Numbered from the stretch's first letter, positions 1-8,088 are shown. The stretch: DNA of 11,086 nucleotides from Larix sibirica (GCA_004151065.3 NWUY0300000304.1:4642-15727); one strand, 5' to 3'. Program-made: numbers and translations. Notes: a model not told the origin generated them from the sequence alone.

Positions 1-1
1 T

Positions 2-1140
2 TATATGCAACAACCACCTAGTTTTATTACTGCTAAAACTTCAAATTTGGTATGAAAAATAAAAAAGTCTTTATATAGTCTTAAATAGGAACCTAGATAT
101 TGGTATGAGAAAATTGATACTTATTTCTTGAAGAATGGTTTTAAGCTGTGTGTATTTAAACCAAATCTACATGTTAAGAAATTTGATGATGATGCCCTCT
201 TTGTGGTTCTTTATGTGGATGATCTTAGCCTTACTCGAATCCAACTTACATTTATACATGAAATGAAGAATAATCTTAAAATGAATTTGAAATGACCGAT
301 TTAGGCCTATTGCATTATTTTTTGGGTCTAGATATTCGACATATGGTTGATGGTATATTCATTTCCCAGCCTAACTATGCTACATATTTAATTACTCGGA
401 ATCACATGAGTGATTGTAAGCATTCACCTACACCATTTTAGTCTGGTGCAAAGTTAATTGTTGAGTGTGAAACTCCTCTTATTGATGCCACATTGTATCA
501 TCAACTTGTAGAGAGTTTGACATATTTGACACACAGTAGGATTGATCTCTCTTTTGGAGTCATCATGGTTTCGCGATTTATGCAAAATCCTCATGAAATT
601 AATTAGAAATCAACAAAGAGAACTCTCATATATTTATAGGGTACATTGCATTATGATGTTTTCTATTCTAAAAGGGATGAATCTTCACTTATTGGTTATA
701 CAGATAATGGCAGGGGATGCTTTAGATAGAAGGTCTATTGCAAGGTATATCTTTCAACTTGGTTCAGGTCATATTTCATGGTCTAGGAAGAAGATGAGAG
801 CTCTTTATCTTTCTTCTTATGAAGAAGAGTACATGGTATCAAAGGAGGAAACTAAAAAAGCAGTGTGGATCTGGCATGTTCTTACAGAGCTTGGGCTAGT
901 TCAGAATTCTGCTACTAAATTAAGATGTGACAATCAAAGTGCAATTCAACTTGCATATAATCCAGTGTATCACTCCAAGACCAAACACATTGACCTTGGT
1001 ACTCAATACATTCGAGATCTTGTAGTGGATGGTGTTATTTGTTTGGAGTATTGTCTCATGGAATAGCAAGAAAAATATATCTTCACCAAATCCATGACAA
1101 AGGAAACGTTTGTGCATCTTCGCAACTTATTGGGAATGTG
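2..1140 (+). pseudogene. Ty1/copia pol remnant: reverse transcriptase and RNase H, 3' part
   Basis: This is the end of a copia polyprotein, the part that copies element RNA into DNA and removes the RNA strand. It starts off-window: the first codons read YMQQPPSF, a conserved stretch within copia reverse transcriptase. The catalytic YVDD box is at 212-223, followed by a readable TDLGLLHYFLGL stretch after a frameshift near 295. RNase H follows, with its first Asp in YTDN near 700, a frameshift just after it, the Glu in YEEEY near 820-830, and CDNQSAIQLA near 926-955. The frame 542-1066 is open only because it covers the RNase H part; its start is not a real start. In-frame stops (near 53 and 92) and at least three frameshifts make it non-functional. 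The C-terminal FVHLRNLLGM near 1109-1138 is the usual family ending, just before the polypurine tract. Family assignment is secure. Confidence 0.93.
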
Positions 1141-1215
1141 GGAAGTTGTCATTAGGGGGAATGTTAATGTAATGCCATATTCCTCCATTTGTGTTATATC
1201 TCCCTCGTCATCATT

Positions 1216-1224
1216 AAGGGGGGA
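1216..1224 (+). promoter_or_regulatory. Polypurine tract of the + strand copia element
   Basis: AAGGGGGGA sits directly before TGTTGGAATG, the start of the LTR. In LTR retrotransposons a purine run here primes plus-strand DNA synthesis. It lies about 75 bp after the end of pol, as expected. The sister element on the other strand has a degenerate version (TAATGGGGA) at the same place. Confidence 0.8.
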
Positions 1225-1715
1225 TGTTGGAATGTGTAATGATGTCGTGATGTCTAGTGGTTTCATTTATTGTTGTACAATCCTAACTAAGGAATTTTGT
1301 AAACACAATGAGTCCTGCCTAGAAGAGGAAGGCATCATACATTTCATAACTCTATCTTATGTAAAAGGAGTTATCCCACATGCATCATGGAGTAATATTC
1401 TCCTATTACCATNTCATTATATAATAAAGGTGGAAAATTATTATCCCACATGTATTATGGGATGTAATCTCCCATACCTGTAGCATATATAATAGAAGTG
1501 AAGGAGGCCCATTGAATACATGAAAAGCGCATGAAAACAATTGTGGAAAATATTGTAAAGGTATGATATAAAGCATATGTATGGGTGCCAAGGATTATAA
1601 GAGTGAAATATTTCTGAAGAATAAGAAGATCAAGCATTTTGAGGATGTTTCTCCATTTGGGGTTTTACCACATAAAATCAATTCTCTCTTTTCTCTTTCC
1701 TTTCTTGCATATGTT
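1225..1715 (+). repeat. Copia LTR, + strand (3' LTR), right end approximate
   Basis: The LTR starts with TG at 1225 immediately after the polypurine tract. It is recognised by matches to two other copies in the window: the reverse complement of about 1725-2138, and 7248-7640. The late part, with GGGGTTTTACCACATAAA near 1659-1676, matches GGGTTTTACCACATATA in the third copy, so this LTR keeps its 3' (U5-like) portion. I could not fix the terminal CA, so the end is an estimate. A single N at 1413 interrupts it where the third copy reads straight through. Confidence 0.8.
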
Positions 1716-1724
1716 AAGGCTTGA

Positions 1725-2138
1725 TCTTATTATTTTTAAGAAACGTCACTCTTACAATCTTTGGCACCCCCACATATGCTTTACATCACAACTTTACAAT
1801 ATTTTCCACAATAATTTACATGTACTTTTCATATCTTCAATAGGTTTTCTTCACTTCTATTATATATGCTAGAGGTATGGAATATCACAACTCGTAATAC
1901 ATGTGGAATAAACATTTTTCCACCTCTCTTGAATAAAAAATGGTATAGGAGAATTTTACTCCATGATGCACGTGGAATAACTCCTTTTAAATAAGATAGA
2001 GAGTTGTGAAGATTATTATGCCTTCTTCTTTTAGGTAGGATTCATTGTGTTTATAAAATGCCTTAGTTAGGCTTGTACAACAATAAATGAGACCACTGGA
2101 CATCACAACATCTCACAACATCATTACACATTCTAGCA
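1725..2138 (-). repeat. Copia LTR, - strand, truncated at its 3' end
   Basis: Read on the - strand the LTR begins TGCTAGAATG at 2138, after a degenerate polypurine tract at about 2139-2147. It aligns with the + strand LTR along nearly its whole length, including shared blocks around the CATCATGGAGTAA and TAATAGAAGTGAAG motifs. Similarity stops near 1725-1735, just past AAGATCAAGC, whereas the + strand LTR continues with the GTTTTACCACA segment. This copy therefore lost its last part where the two elements meet. Confidence 0.8.
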
Positions 2139-2209
2139 TTCCCCATTAATGAGGGATATAAAACACAAATGGAAGAAGATGACATTACATTAACATTCCC
2201 CCTTGATGA

Positions 2210-2834
2210 CAACTTCCTACATTCCCAATAAGTTGCGAAGATATGCAAACTTCGCATCTATCATGGATTTAGTGAAGATATTTGCTACTTGTTGTTTTGT
2301 GGGACAATACTCCAAACAAATAACACCATCCACAACAAAATCTCGAACGTAACGAGTATCAAGATCAATGTGTTTGGTCTTGAAGTGATACACTAGATTA
2401 TATGCAAGTTGAATTGCACTCTAATTGTCACATCTTAACTCAGTAGAAGAATTTTGAACCAATCCAAGATCGATAAGAACATGTCGAATCCGCAATACTT
2501 CTTTAGTTGCTTCCTTGTTTGTCATGTGCTCTGCTTCACAAAGAGAAAGGGAAAGCATTCTCAAATTCTTAATAAGCCATGAAATCAAATATGAACCAAG
2601 TTGAAATATGTAGACCTCCTCCCCTACCCAATTAGAGTCTGTATCACCAAGAAGTGAAATTGAAGCCCTACTAGAATATAAAACACCATAATATAATGTC
2701 CTTTGAAGATATCTGAGAATTCTCTTAGCTGCTTTCCAATGGTTGTAATGAGGCTTTTGCATAAACCTAGAGACCATGCTAACAAAAAAAGAGAGATCAA
2801 GCCTACCGTGCATCAAATATATCAAATTCCCCAC
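2210..2834 (-). pseudogene. Copia RNase H domain, - strand element
   Basis: RNase H would degrade the RNA strand during reverse transcription. Reading leftwards, the conserved copia junction HGRLDLSFFVSMVSRFMQ is near 2800-2750, followed by WKAAKRILRYLQ and TDSNWVG, which carries the first catalytic Asp. Next come ISW, LSLCEAEH with the catalytic Glu, and CDN, which ends in a TAG stop at 2421-2423 where the sister copy has CAA (Gln). SAIQLAYN and the C-terminal YLRNLLGM continue in the same frame beyond this stop. About nine codons usually found between the WVG box and YIFQLGS are missing. The open frame 2421-2834 is therefore only the part between decay events. Recognition is secure; function is lost. 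Confidence 0.92.
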
Positions 2835-2887
2835 AAGCTAGCGATAAAGAGTGGTATCAACAAGAAGAGTGTCACAATTAACAATTA

Positions 2888-2978
2888 ATTTTACTCAGGC
2901 ATAGATGGGTTTCGAGGGATTTGATTTAATAAATGAGTAAAATATCAAATTTCCATCGTCACTTTTGGCCAAAAAATG
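2888..2978. repeat. Insertion of about 80 bp with inverted repeat and palindrome
   Basis: Compared with the + strand sister, the - strand pol has extra sequence between the SPSPFQS and KLIV codons. One edge carries a perfect 10-bp inverted repeat, ATTTTACTCA at 2888-2897 and TGAGTAAAAT at 2934-2943, with 36 bp between. A perfect 12-bp palindrome, TTTTGGCCAAAA, is at 2963-2974. I do not recognise it as a named element. Confidence 0.6.
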
Positions 2979-3387
2979 GATTGAAATGGTGATGGTGAAG
3001 GCTAACAATCACTCATATGAAACCGTCCTAGTAAATCAAAAGCATACTTAGGCTAAGAAAGGATTATCCCATCAGCCATGTGCCAAATCTGAAGACCCAA
3101 ACAATAATGCAATAGGACTAAACCTATCATTTCAATTTGTTGCTTAAAGATCATTTTTCAATTCTTGAAGCAATGAATGATGGTTGCCAATAAGGATTAT
3201 GTCATCCACATAAAGAAAAAGAATGACATCATTATCAAAGAACTTAACATACAAATTTGGATAAGATCTACATTGCTTGAAATCATTCTTCAAGAAATAA
3301 GTATCAATTTTCTCATACCAAACCCTAGCTACATGTTTAAAACAATATAGACTTGTTCAATGTGCATTCCAAACTTCAAGTTTAACA

Positions 3388-3532
3388 GGTGATAAAACTA
3401 CGTGGTTGTTGCATATAAATTTCTTTACGAAGATATTTTAGAGAGGAAGATATTTCGTCACAAAGATATTTCCAATTTCAAAGGTGATAAAACTATATGG
3501 TTGTTGCATATAAATTTCTTCACGGAGATATT
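3388..3532. repeat. Direct duplication of 50 bp, offset 95 bp
   Basis: Bases 3388-3437 and 3483-3532 are near-identical (GGTGATAAAACTA start, GATATT end) with four differences by eye. Both encode the EIYMQQP region of the reverse transcriptase on the - strand. The 45 bp between them contain a related GATATTTCGTCAC motif, so a more complex slippage event is possible. Confidence 0.85.
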
Positions 3533-3660
3533 AACAACCAACTAAATTAATTCCAAGAGGAAGGGGGAAAATAGTCCAAGTCTTGTTCTTTATTAAGGAG
3601 TTATACCCTGCGGTCATTATTTTTTCCTATTATGGTTTGTCTTTAGCTTGAGCATATGTG

Positions 3661-4330
3661 GAGGGATCATCTGTGGCTAATACTTTTTTCATGAGCAAAA
3701 TCAAATCTACAGTTGGATGGAATACTAATCTTGAAACCCGCAAATTCAACTCTTTTCCCAACCCAAACTGAAAAACGAGCAATTGTGGGAACCATTCTAA
3801 TATATTCAGAAAGGTTGAGTGGATCACTTGAAGTAGAGGGTGAAATAGGATCTAGATCATGCATAGAACTAAAGGAAGGCGTAGCAGCTATAGGAGCAAC
3901 AAAAAAATGGAGGTAAATTCAATGTAACATGAGGTTTAGCAGACTTAGGTGGAGGAGAGAATTCATTAAACTGAACATCTCACCGAATGATACAGTTTGG
4001 ATAGATGGATCAAACAACCTGTATGCTTTAGAATCCTCACTATAACCAATGAATATACATTTGTGAGATTTGGGCTTAACGTTTTTTTTTTTTTCGTCGA
4101 GAATATGGACCCAACATTCACTGCCAAATATCTTAAAGTTACTAATGTTTGGTTTCTTTCCATTCCATTTTTTTCGAGAGTTGCCTGCAAAACTAATTTA
4201 GTAGAAACTCTGTTCAAAATATGATTAGCACAACAAATAGCTTCAGCCCAAAATATTATAGTAATAGTTTAGAATGAAGCATACATCTAGCCATTTCAAC
4301 CAAAGTTTTATTTTTCCTTTCGACGACCCC
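3661..4330 (-). pseudogene. Copia integrase C-terminal part and linker to reverse transcriptase
   Basis: Integrase inserts the DNA copy into the host chromosome; this is its C-terminal half. After the catalytic Glu (VVERKNKTLVEMARCML, from about 4325 down) come the copia-typical NRVSTKLVLQAT, the PNISNF and FGSECWVHI stretch, and the IFIGYSEDSKAYRLFDP box near 4060-4000. A Ser/Pro-rich linker (PISPSTSSDP) follows near 3840. The pieces fall in different frames, so frameshifts are frequent. One lies at a run of 13 T at 4082-4094, which on the coding strand is poly-A and a likely slippage site. The overlapping open frames at 3630-3864 are this linker read in two frames. Confidence 0.85.
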
Positions 4331-4800
4331 GTTTTGTTAAATAAGAAACAATCTTTTGATATTGAATATCATGTTTAGATAGGTATGCATTAAATTCATT
4401 TTTTGTATACTCCCCCCCATTATCAATACTCAATGTCTTGATACTTTTACCAAAATTCATTTTCAACCAAGGCTTTAAATTCTTGAAATATAGTAATGTT
4501 TCACTTTTATGTTTCAAAAAATAAACCCAAGTCTTCCTAGAATAATGATTAATAAAAGTAATGAAATAGACAACATGCGATATAAAAGGGGTTTCAAGAG
4601 GACCACATGTGTCACTATGAATTAATTGTAATTGTTCTTTAGCACACCAAGCTTTAAGCTTGTCAAACATTTCTAGATAATAGTTTCCTTTTATCATAAT
4701 TCAAGTGACCTAATCATTCATGCCATAATTTTCTTTGTTCATCAAAGTGAGCAACATAGGAATAAAATGGATGATTTTTAGGTGAATTAAAACCACTAAA
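4305..4800 (-). pseudogene. Copia integrase N-terminal zinc region and DDE core
   Basis: This is the catalytic integrase core of the - strand element. The pre-core LWHE-stop-LGHLNY shows two His of the HHCC zinc-binding domain (4720-4722 and 4705-4707), with a TGA at 4714-4716 between them. The Cys-x2-Cys half is absent: MIKGN is joined directly to YYLEMFDK, a loss of roughly 25 residues. The core keeps all three acidic positions of the DDE family: Asp in HSDTCGPLE (4611-4613), Asp in SIDNGGEY (4422-4424) and Glu in VVERKN (4319-4321). The last is out of frame with the first two because of a frameshift near 4330. Integrase located before reverse transcriptase is what places the element in Ty1/copia. 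Confidence 0.92.
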
Positions 4801-4879
4801 TTTAAATAAACCAACTTTATGATAAACAAGGCCGAAAGAAACAACCTTGAAGTTATTTTTAATGTCTTTAAAAACATAT

Positions 4880-5140
4880 TATCTGGCCATGCGTCAAATT
4901 TATAACCTAACAAGCACGATAAATAGAAACAAAATTGATGGGGATGCCTTCAACATGAAAAACATCTTCCAATGTACCATTAGGACCTTTAATATCACCA
5001 AAACCTGCGACTAAAAGTTGTTTAGCATCGTGACTAATTGAAACTTTGTGTTGTGTGCTTATTAGTGTCATAAGATGAAAACAAAAAAGCAATACCAGTC
5101 ATATGATTAGAAGCACCATAATTCATTCTACAAAAGAATA
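4880..5140 (-). pseudogene. Copia aspartic protease remnant with lost active site
   Basis: The retroelement protease would cut the Gag-Pol polyprotein. The window reads MNYGASNHMTG near 5126-5094, where copia proteases have D-S-G-A-S-N-H-M. The catalytic Asp codon has become AAT (Asn, 5121-5123) and the Ser is now TAT (Tyr, 5118-5120). Downstream, TQHKVSISHDAKQL, GFGDIKGPNGTLEDVFHVEG and PINFVSIYRAC match the family well and run in one frame to about 4907. Frameshifts separate this from Gag upstream and integrase downstream. It is a dead protease with an otherwise recognisable fold region. Confidence 0.85.
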
Positions 5141-5947
5141 TGAATCACCTGGGTGAACATGATAGGCACAAAGAACAACATTTTGTTCCTTGGAAAATTT
5201 CTTCTCGGCTTGAGCAAGTTTTTTTCATCTTTTAAAGCAATTCTTCTCGGGGTGGTTGGTTTTTACATAATACTTACAAGGATTAAATACTTTATTTTTA
5301 GGAGAATCATTAGAAGTGTGATGGGATAAACCATTAGTACGTAATTTATGATTATTATTAAAACCTTTATGTGGATTCTTCTTACTATGCCAATAAAGCT
5401 TTAACAATAGTTAGTGCCCTCGTGCTCACAAATCAAATCTCTACAAAAATATTCAAATGAGGATTTCACGGATCCTTTAGACATTTCAATAGCTCTATTC
5501 CTGATTTGGATGAACAAATCAAAGGCAGAAGGTAATTTATGTGCAAAAAGAATAATAAGGGAAATATCAGTTTTCTTATAATCTTTACCACAATTGTTAA
5601 GTTTTTAATTCAATTAGAAATTACTCAATTCTATCAAAATAATAACTTGAAACATCATCACATTTATCATACAAAGAATCTAAAGTTTTCCATACCTCAA
5701 CCAGTAAGCTATCTTCAACTTCAATATATACATGTAAATCATCTGAAACAGTTTGACCAATGAGTCCTCTTGCCTAATCACAACATTCTTCCCATATAGC
5801 TAAGTCTTTGGAATCGGTTGGATTCTAATGTTCACCATTAACTAAATGCCATAGATTCTTACTCTTGAGAATGTTAGTCATCTTTCCCTTCTAAGCAAGA
5901 TAGTTAGTACCAATTAATTCAGTAATAGAAGCAACCTTTGAACTCAT
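5141..5947 (-). pseudogene. Copia gag remnant with damaged zinc knuckle
   Basis: Gag forms the particle that packages element RNA. The likely start is the ATG at 5947-5945, opening MSSKVASITELIGTNYLA, which is typical of plant copia Gag N-termini. An in-frame TAG follows within 20 codons. Further on, WHLVNGEH, DLAIWEECCD, ARGLIGQTVSDDLHVY and VWKTLDSLYDKCDD are readable. After a frameshift, KLPSAFDLFIQIRNRAIE and FEYFCRDLICEHEGTNYC follow at about 5535-5413. The nucleic-acid-binding CCHC knuckle at about 5278-5230 reads CKYYVKTNHPEKNC, so the second Cys is Tyr. The run of stops and frame changes shows a pseudogene. Assignment rests on order, start context and the knuckle. Confidence 0.85.
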
Positions 5948-6045
5948 GATGATTTAAAAATATAAATTAATGCAATAAAGACAAGAAGCTAATGACTAGA
6001 AGAAACAATGAAGAATAAACGAAACTCTCACCAATGACAAAACCC
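5948..6045 (-). other. Leader of the - strand copia element, possible degraded primer binding site
   Basis: Between the gag ATG and about 6045 lies an untranslated leader. On the - strand ATTGGTGAGAG occurs near 6036-6026. Plant copia elements usually have a primer site complementary to initiator tRNA-Met beginning TGGTATCAGAG just inside the 5' LTR, and this could be that site with bases lost. The preceding GGGTTTTGTCA ends in CA like an LTR, but I see no LTR similarity further right. This is a tentative reading. Confidence 0.3.
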
Positions 6046-6395
6046 TAAAGCACCTACCGACGGATCTGCAAACCCTCAGCAAAGGAACAAAAACATAATC
6101 AACTTACAAGTTTTTCGCTTTGGAAGGGGTACATGTGCTTTCCTATAGGTGAAGTCACATGTGTATGCACCTGTAGAGAAGGAAAAGCATGTGTGTACAC
6201 ACTTACAAAGAAGGAAAAATGTGTGCAATTGGAAAATGCTTGCAACTATAAATTCGTGGATGTAGAAGCCATTTGGAAAAAAACCTACGGAAAACATAGT
6301 AAGACACGGACAAACAAACAAATATGTTGCAATAGAGGGAGATTGGCACGGCATCAAGGATTTGACCCGAGACTGAGGTCGTGTTCCCTTCTTTG
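6046..6395. other. Unassigned stretch with a short 30-bp-period repeat
   Basis: No LTR of the window's copia family and no convincing gene is visible here, although the 5' LTR of the - strand element would be expected. ATGTGT-led units begin at 6159, 6189 and 6219, an exact 30-bp period for about 2.3 copies, each of the first two ending in GAAGGAAAA. Open frames exist on both strands (for example 6133-6414 +), but their proteins match nothing I know and follow the repeat. I treat it as intergenic or degraded repeat DNA. Confidence 0.5.
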
Positions 6396-6545
6396 TGTAA
6401 TACCCTCATTTTGACCCTTGGTATATATTGGCTTTTAATATAAATATTATATACATGCGATATATGGTTCCCTAGCGTGGAGCTCGAAGCCAAGTCCCCA
6501 CTAGTGGATGCTCGGATTTTATTTAAAANAAAATTGGTGACGCCA
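6396..6545 (+). repeat. Possible LTR fragment ending in a primer-site-like motif
   Basis: TGTAATACCCTCATTTTGA at 6396 resembles the start of plant Ty3/gypsy LTRs, many of which begin TGTAATACCC. TTGGTGACGCC at about 6534-6544 resembles a tRNA primer site (TGG start), and the same motif recurs at about 8093-8104. A single N at 6529 lies between, so the two parts may not be contiguous. No gypsy coding sequence is present. This is inference from short motifs only. Confidence 0.3.
6529..6529. other. Single N, probable contig join
   Basis: An undetermined base between unrelated flanks. With the Ns at 7247 and 8432 it brackets blocks that repeat each other, which suggests joins made during scaffolding rather than simple base ambiguity. 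Confidence 0.5.
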
Positions 6546-6561
6546 ACATTCCTCAAAAGGG

Positions 6562-7246
6562 AATGAGTTTGAGGTTTAATAGGGTGAGCGAACATCTCCA
6601 TGTCCTTCCTTCTAGCCTCCCACTCACATACAAAGTTGTAGTTTTCGATCTACTGCTATGTATCCACTCGTCGTTGTCATCTCTAATTCACATATAATTC
6701 TTTTTAGTCAGAAATATATAAATAAGACAAATTGAAATGATAAAACACTCACATATATAACCATTTTTGTATTTATCAAAAACTAAAATTAATTTCTATA
6801 TGAAAAAATAGTGTGGTAAACCAGTCTACCATTTATAGATAAGGCACACCATGCGCAGTGCGTTAAATAAGAAACTAAGCATTGTTATACTAATATTCTA
6901 TGAAAACATGCAATGTGTATTTAAACACACATCAATGCAGGTGCGTTGTGTTTTATAACACACCGTAATGGGGCATCCCACAAGACGCATTGGTTATAAC
7001 ATATTCATAAAACAAATCGATTTGATAATGTAATATTTAAAAAATTGCAATGCGGTGTGTGATTTTTAATAGATAATGCGCACAAGGTACAGTGCGTTGT
7101 GTTATATAACGCACCATAACAGGGCGTCCTAAAAGACTCATCGGTGCTTATACATTCATAAACACATCGATTTGATAATATAATATTTTAAAATTTGTCA
7201 TGTGGTGTATGGTTCTTAAATAGATAATGTGCACCGGTATCGGTGC
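6562..7246. repeat. 685-bp perfect direct repeat, first copy
   Basis: Starting at AATGAGTTTGAGG, this block is the same as 8433-9117 base for base as far as I can read, at a constant offset of 1871 with no gaps. It stops at the N at 7247. The second half (about 6900 on) contains three cores of the 151-bp tandem array, at 6941, 7092 and 7243. Nothing in it appears to be coding. Confidence 0.93.
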
Positions 7247-7247
7247 N
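7247..7247. other. Single N, probable contig join
   Basis: The N comes immediately after the 685-bp repeat and immediately before a copia LTR fragment. The second copy has A at this position and continues TTGTTTTTTATAAC instead, so sequence identity is lost within a few bases of the N. Confidence 0.55.
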
Positions 7248-7640
7248 TTGGAATATGTAATTTTAATATTACATGTGTAATGATGTCTAGTATGATGTCG
7301 TAATTGTCTCTATTCTCCTATTACCATTCATTATATAAGGAGGTGGAAAATCATTTATCCCACATGTATTATGGGATGTAATTCTTCCATATATCTAGCT
7401 ATATCATAGAGGTGAGGGAGACCCTTTGGGTATGAAAGTCACTAAATTGTGATGTTATTGTAAAGTTGTGATAAGAAATGTGGAATGGAGCTCAAGTGCA
7501 AGATTGGATATTTATGAAGAATAAAAAGACAATACCTTCATGTGGATGTTTCACCATTTAGGGTTTTACCACATATATTTGGTGTATCATTCTTTTTCTC
7601 TTGTCTCTTACTTACTACTTTGATTATATGGTGCTTGTAA
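7248..7640 (+). repeat. Third copia LTR, solo, with an internal deletion
   Basis: TTGGAATATG at 7248, TGTAATGATGTCTAGT near 7277, CTCCTATTACCATTCATTATATAA near 7314, CCCACATGTATTATGGGATG near 7359 and GGGTTTTACCACATA near 7561 align in order with the + strand LTR at 1225-1715. About 130 bp of the early (U3-like) part, present in both other LTRs, is missing. A short AT-rich insertion lies near 7256-7275. No primer site or gag follows, so it is a solo or truncated LTR. The first bases are lost or hidden at the N, and the right end is not defined. Confidence 0.8.
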
Positions 7641-8088
7641 GGATAAAAGGCTAGACTAGTAGATTCTTGCTATTGATTTAATTGTTGGCAAATGTATTGT
7701 TGTATAATTATAATTTTAAACCCTAATCTTATAATTAAAATTTTAAAACCTAATCTTATTATTATTTCAATTGATTAAAATCAATTGTTCTCCTTTTGTA
7801 TCATTGACATATAATTTTATGGACTTTGACTTATTTATAGTTATCTTCCCTCTTATCCTTCTCTTAGCTTTCTTCCTCCTGATGATGATACTAGCTCAAG
7901 GATCAAAACCAATCGAGGATGCTCAATATTTCAAAATGAAGATTCATTTTCTCTTGAAATTATCACTCCGTAAATTTAAATTCTATATTTTTGTCTATTT
8001 ATCGCATATTTCTCTATATTCTAACACCACCGATGGATCAACTCCTATAAAAATAACAAGTTCCCCCTTAGGGATATAGACTCCTCAT
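7641..8088. other. AT-rich spacer with one short tandem duplication
   Basis: There is no recognisable gene. A duplication of about 29 bp with the shared core AACCCTAATCTTAT or AACCTAATCTTAT is at about 7705-7761. The open frame at 7771-8079 would give a 102-residue protein rich in Leu, Phe and Ile, but that is what AT-rich noncoding DNA commonly yields. It has no family resemblance, and its end runs into the repeat boundary, so I do not call it a gene. Confidence 0.6.

Larger units (their letters stand above)
1..3418. repeat. Large inverted repeat made by two tail-to-tail copia elements
   Basis: Bases 1 to about 1640 match the reverse complement of about 1725 to 3418. The first bases of the window (TTATATGCAACAACCAC) are the reverse complement of the stretch ending near 3418, so the repeat may extend beyond the left edge. 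By eye, about 137 bases of the RNase H part differ at about 15 positions. The arms differ by small indels and by an insertion of about 80 bp near 2890-2978. The central spacer, about 1640-1725, holds the U5-like end of the + strand LTR. Confidence 0.85.
2835..3660 (-). pseudogene. Copia reverse transcriptase, - strand element, internally deleted
   Basis: This encodes the RNA-dependent DNA polymerase of the - strand element, now broken. The catalytic YVDD is at 3201-3212, preceded by WYEKIDTYFLKN near 3315-3280. The N-terminal end (TYAQAKDKP, then SLIKNKTWT and LPLGINLVGC) is readable in pieces from about 3658 to 3535. It then jumps straight to YLREEIYMQQP near 3530-3500. In intact copia enzymes about 80 residues separate these two blocks, so the N-terminal half of the polymerase palm and fingers is deleted. 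A 95-bp-offset duplication repeats the EIYMQQP region, and an insertion of about 80 bp lies near 2890-2978. Several stops are present, including TAATAG right after AQAKDKP. Confidence 0.9.

Noticed and set aside
1003-1266. Antisense open frames over the + strand RNase H and LTR start
   Set aside because: They are the reverse of a well-identified coding remnant and have no independent support.
1639-1872. Open frame across the junction of the two LTRs
   Set aside because: It spans the join of two opposite LTRs, in noncoding sequence of both, with no recognisable protein.
6340-6395. Possible SINE or tRNA-like piece: on the - strand GGTCAAATCC resembles a Pol III B box
   Set aside because: No A box at the right distance, no tRNA fold and no poly-A or poly-T tail; a ten-base partial match is too weak.
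6133-6414. Open frame of 93 residues, Cys-rich, overlapped by a frame of the same length on the other strand
   Set aside because: It overlaps a 30-bp-period repeat whose length is a multiple of three, which keeps frames open by chance; no motif spacing fits a known domain.
7771-8079. Open frame of 102 residues with a hydrophobic stretch, resembling a small membrane protein
   Set aside because: The DNA is very AT-rich, the hydrophobic run follows from T-rich codons, no family is recognisable, and it sits between an LTR fragment and a repeat boundary.
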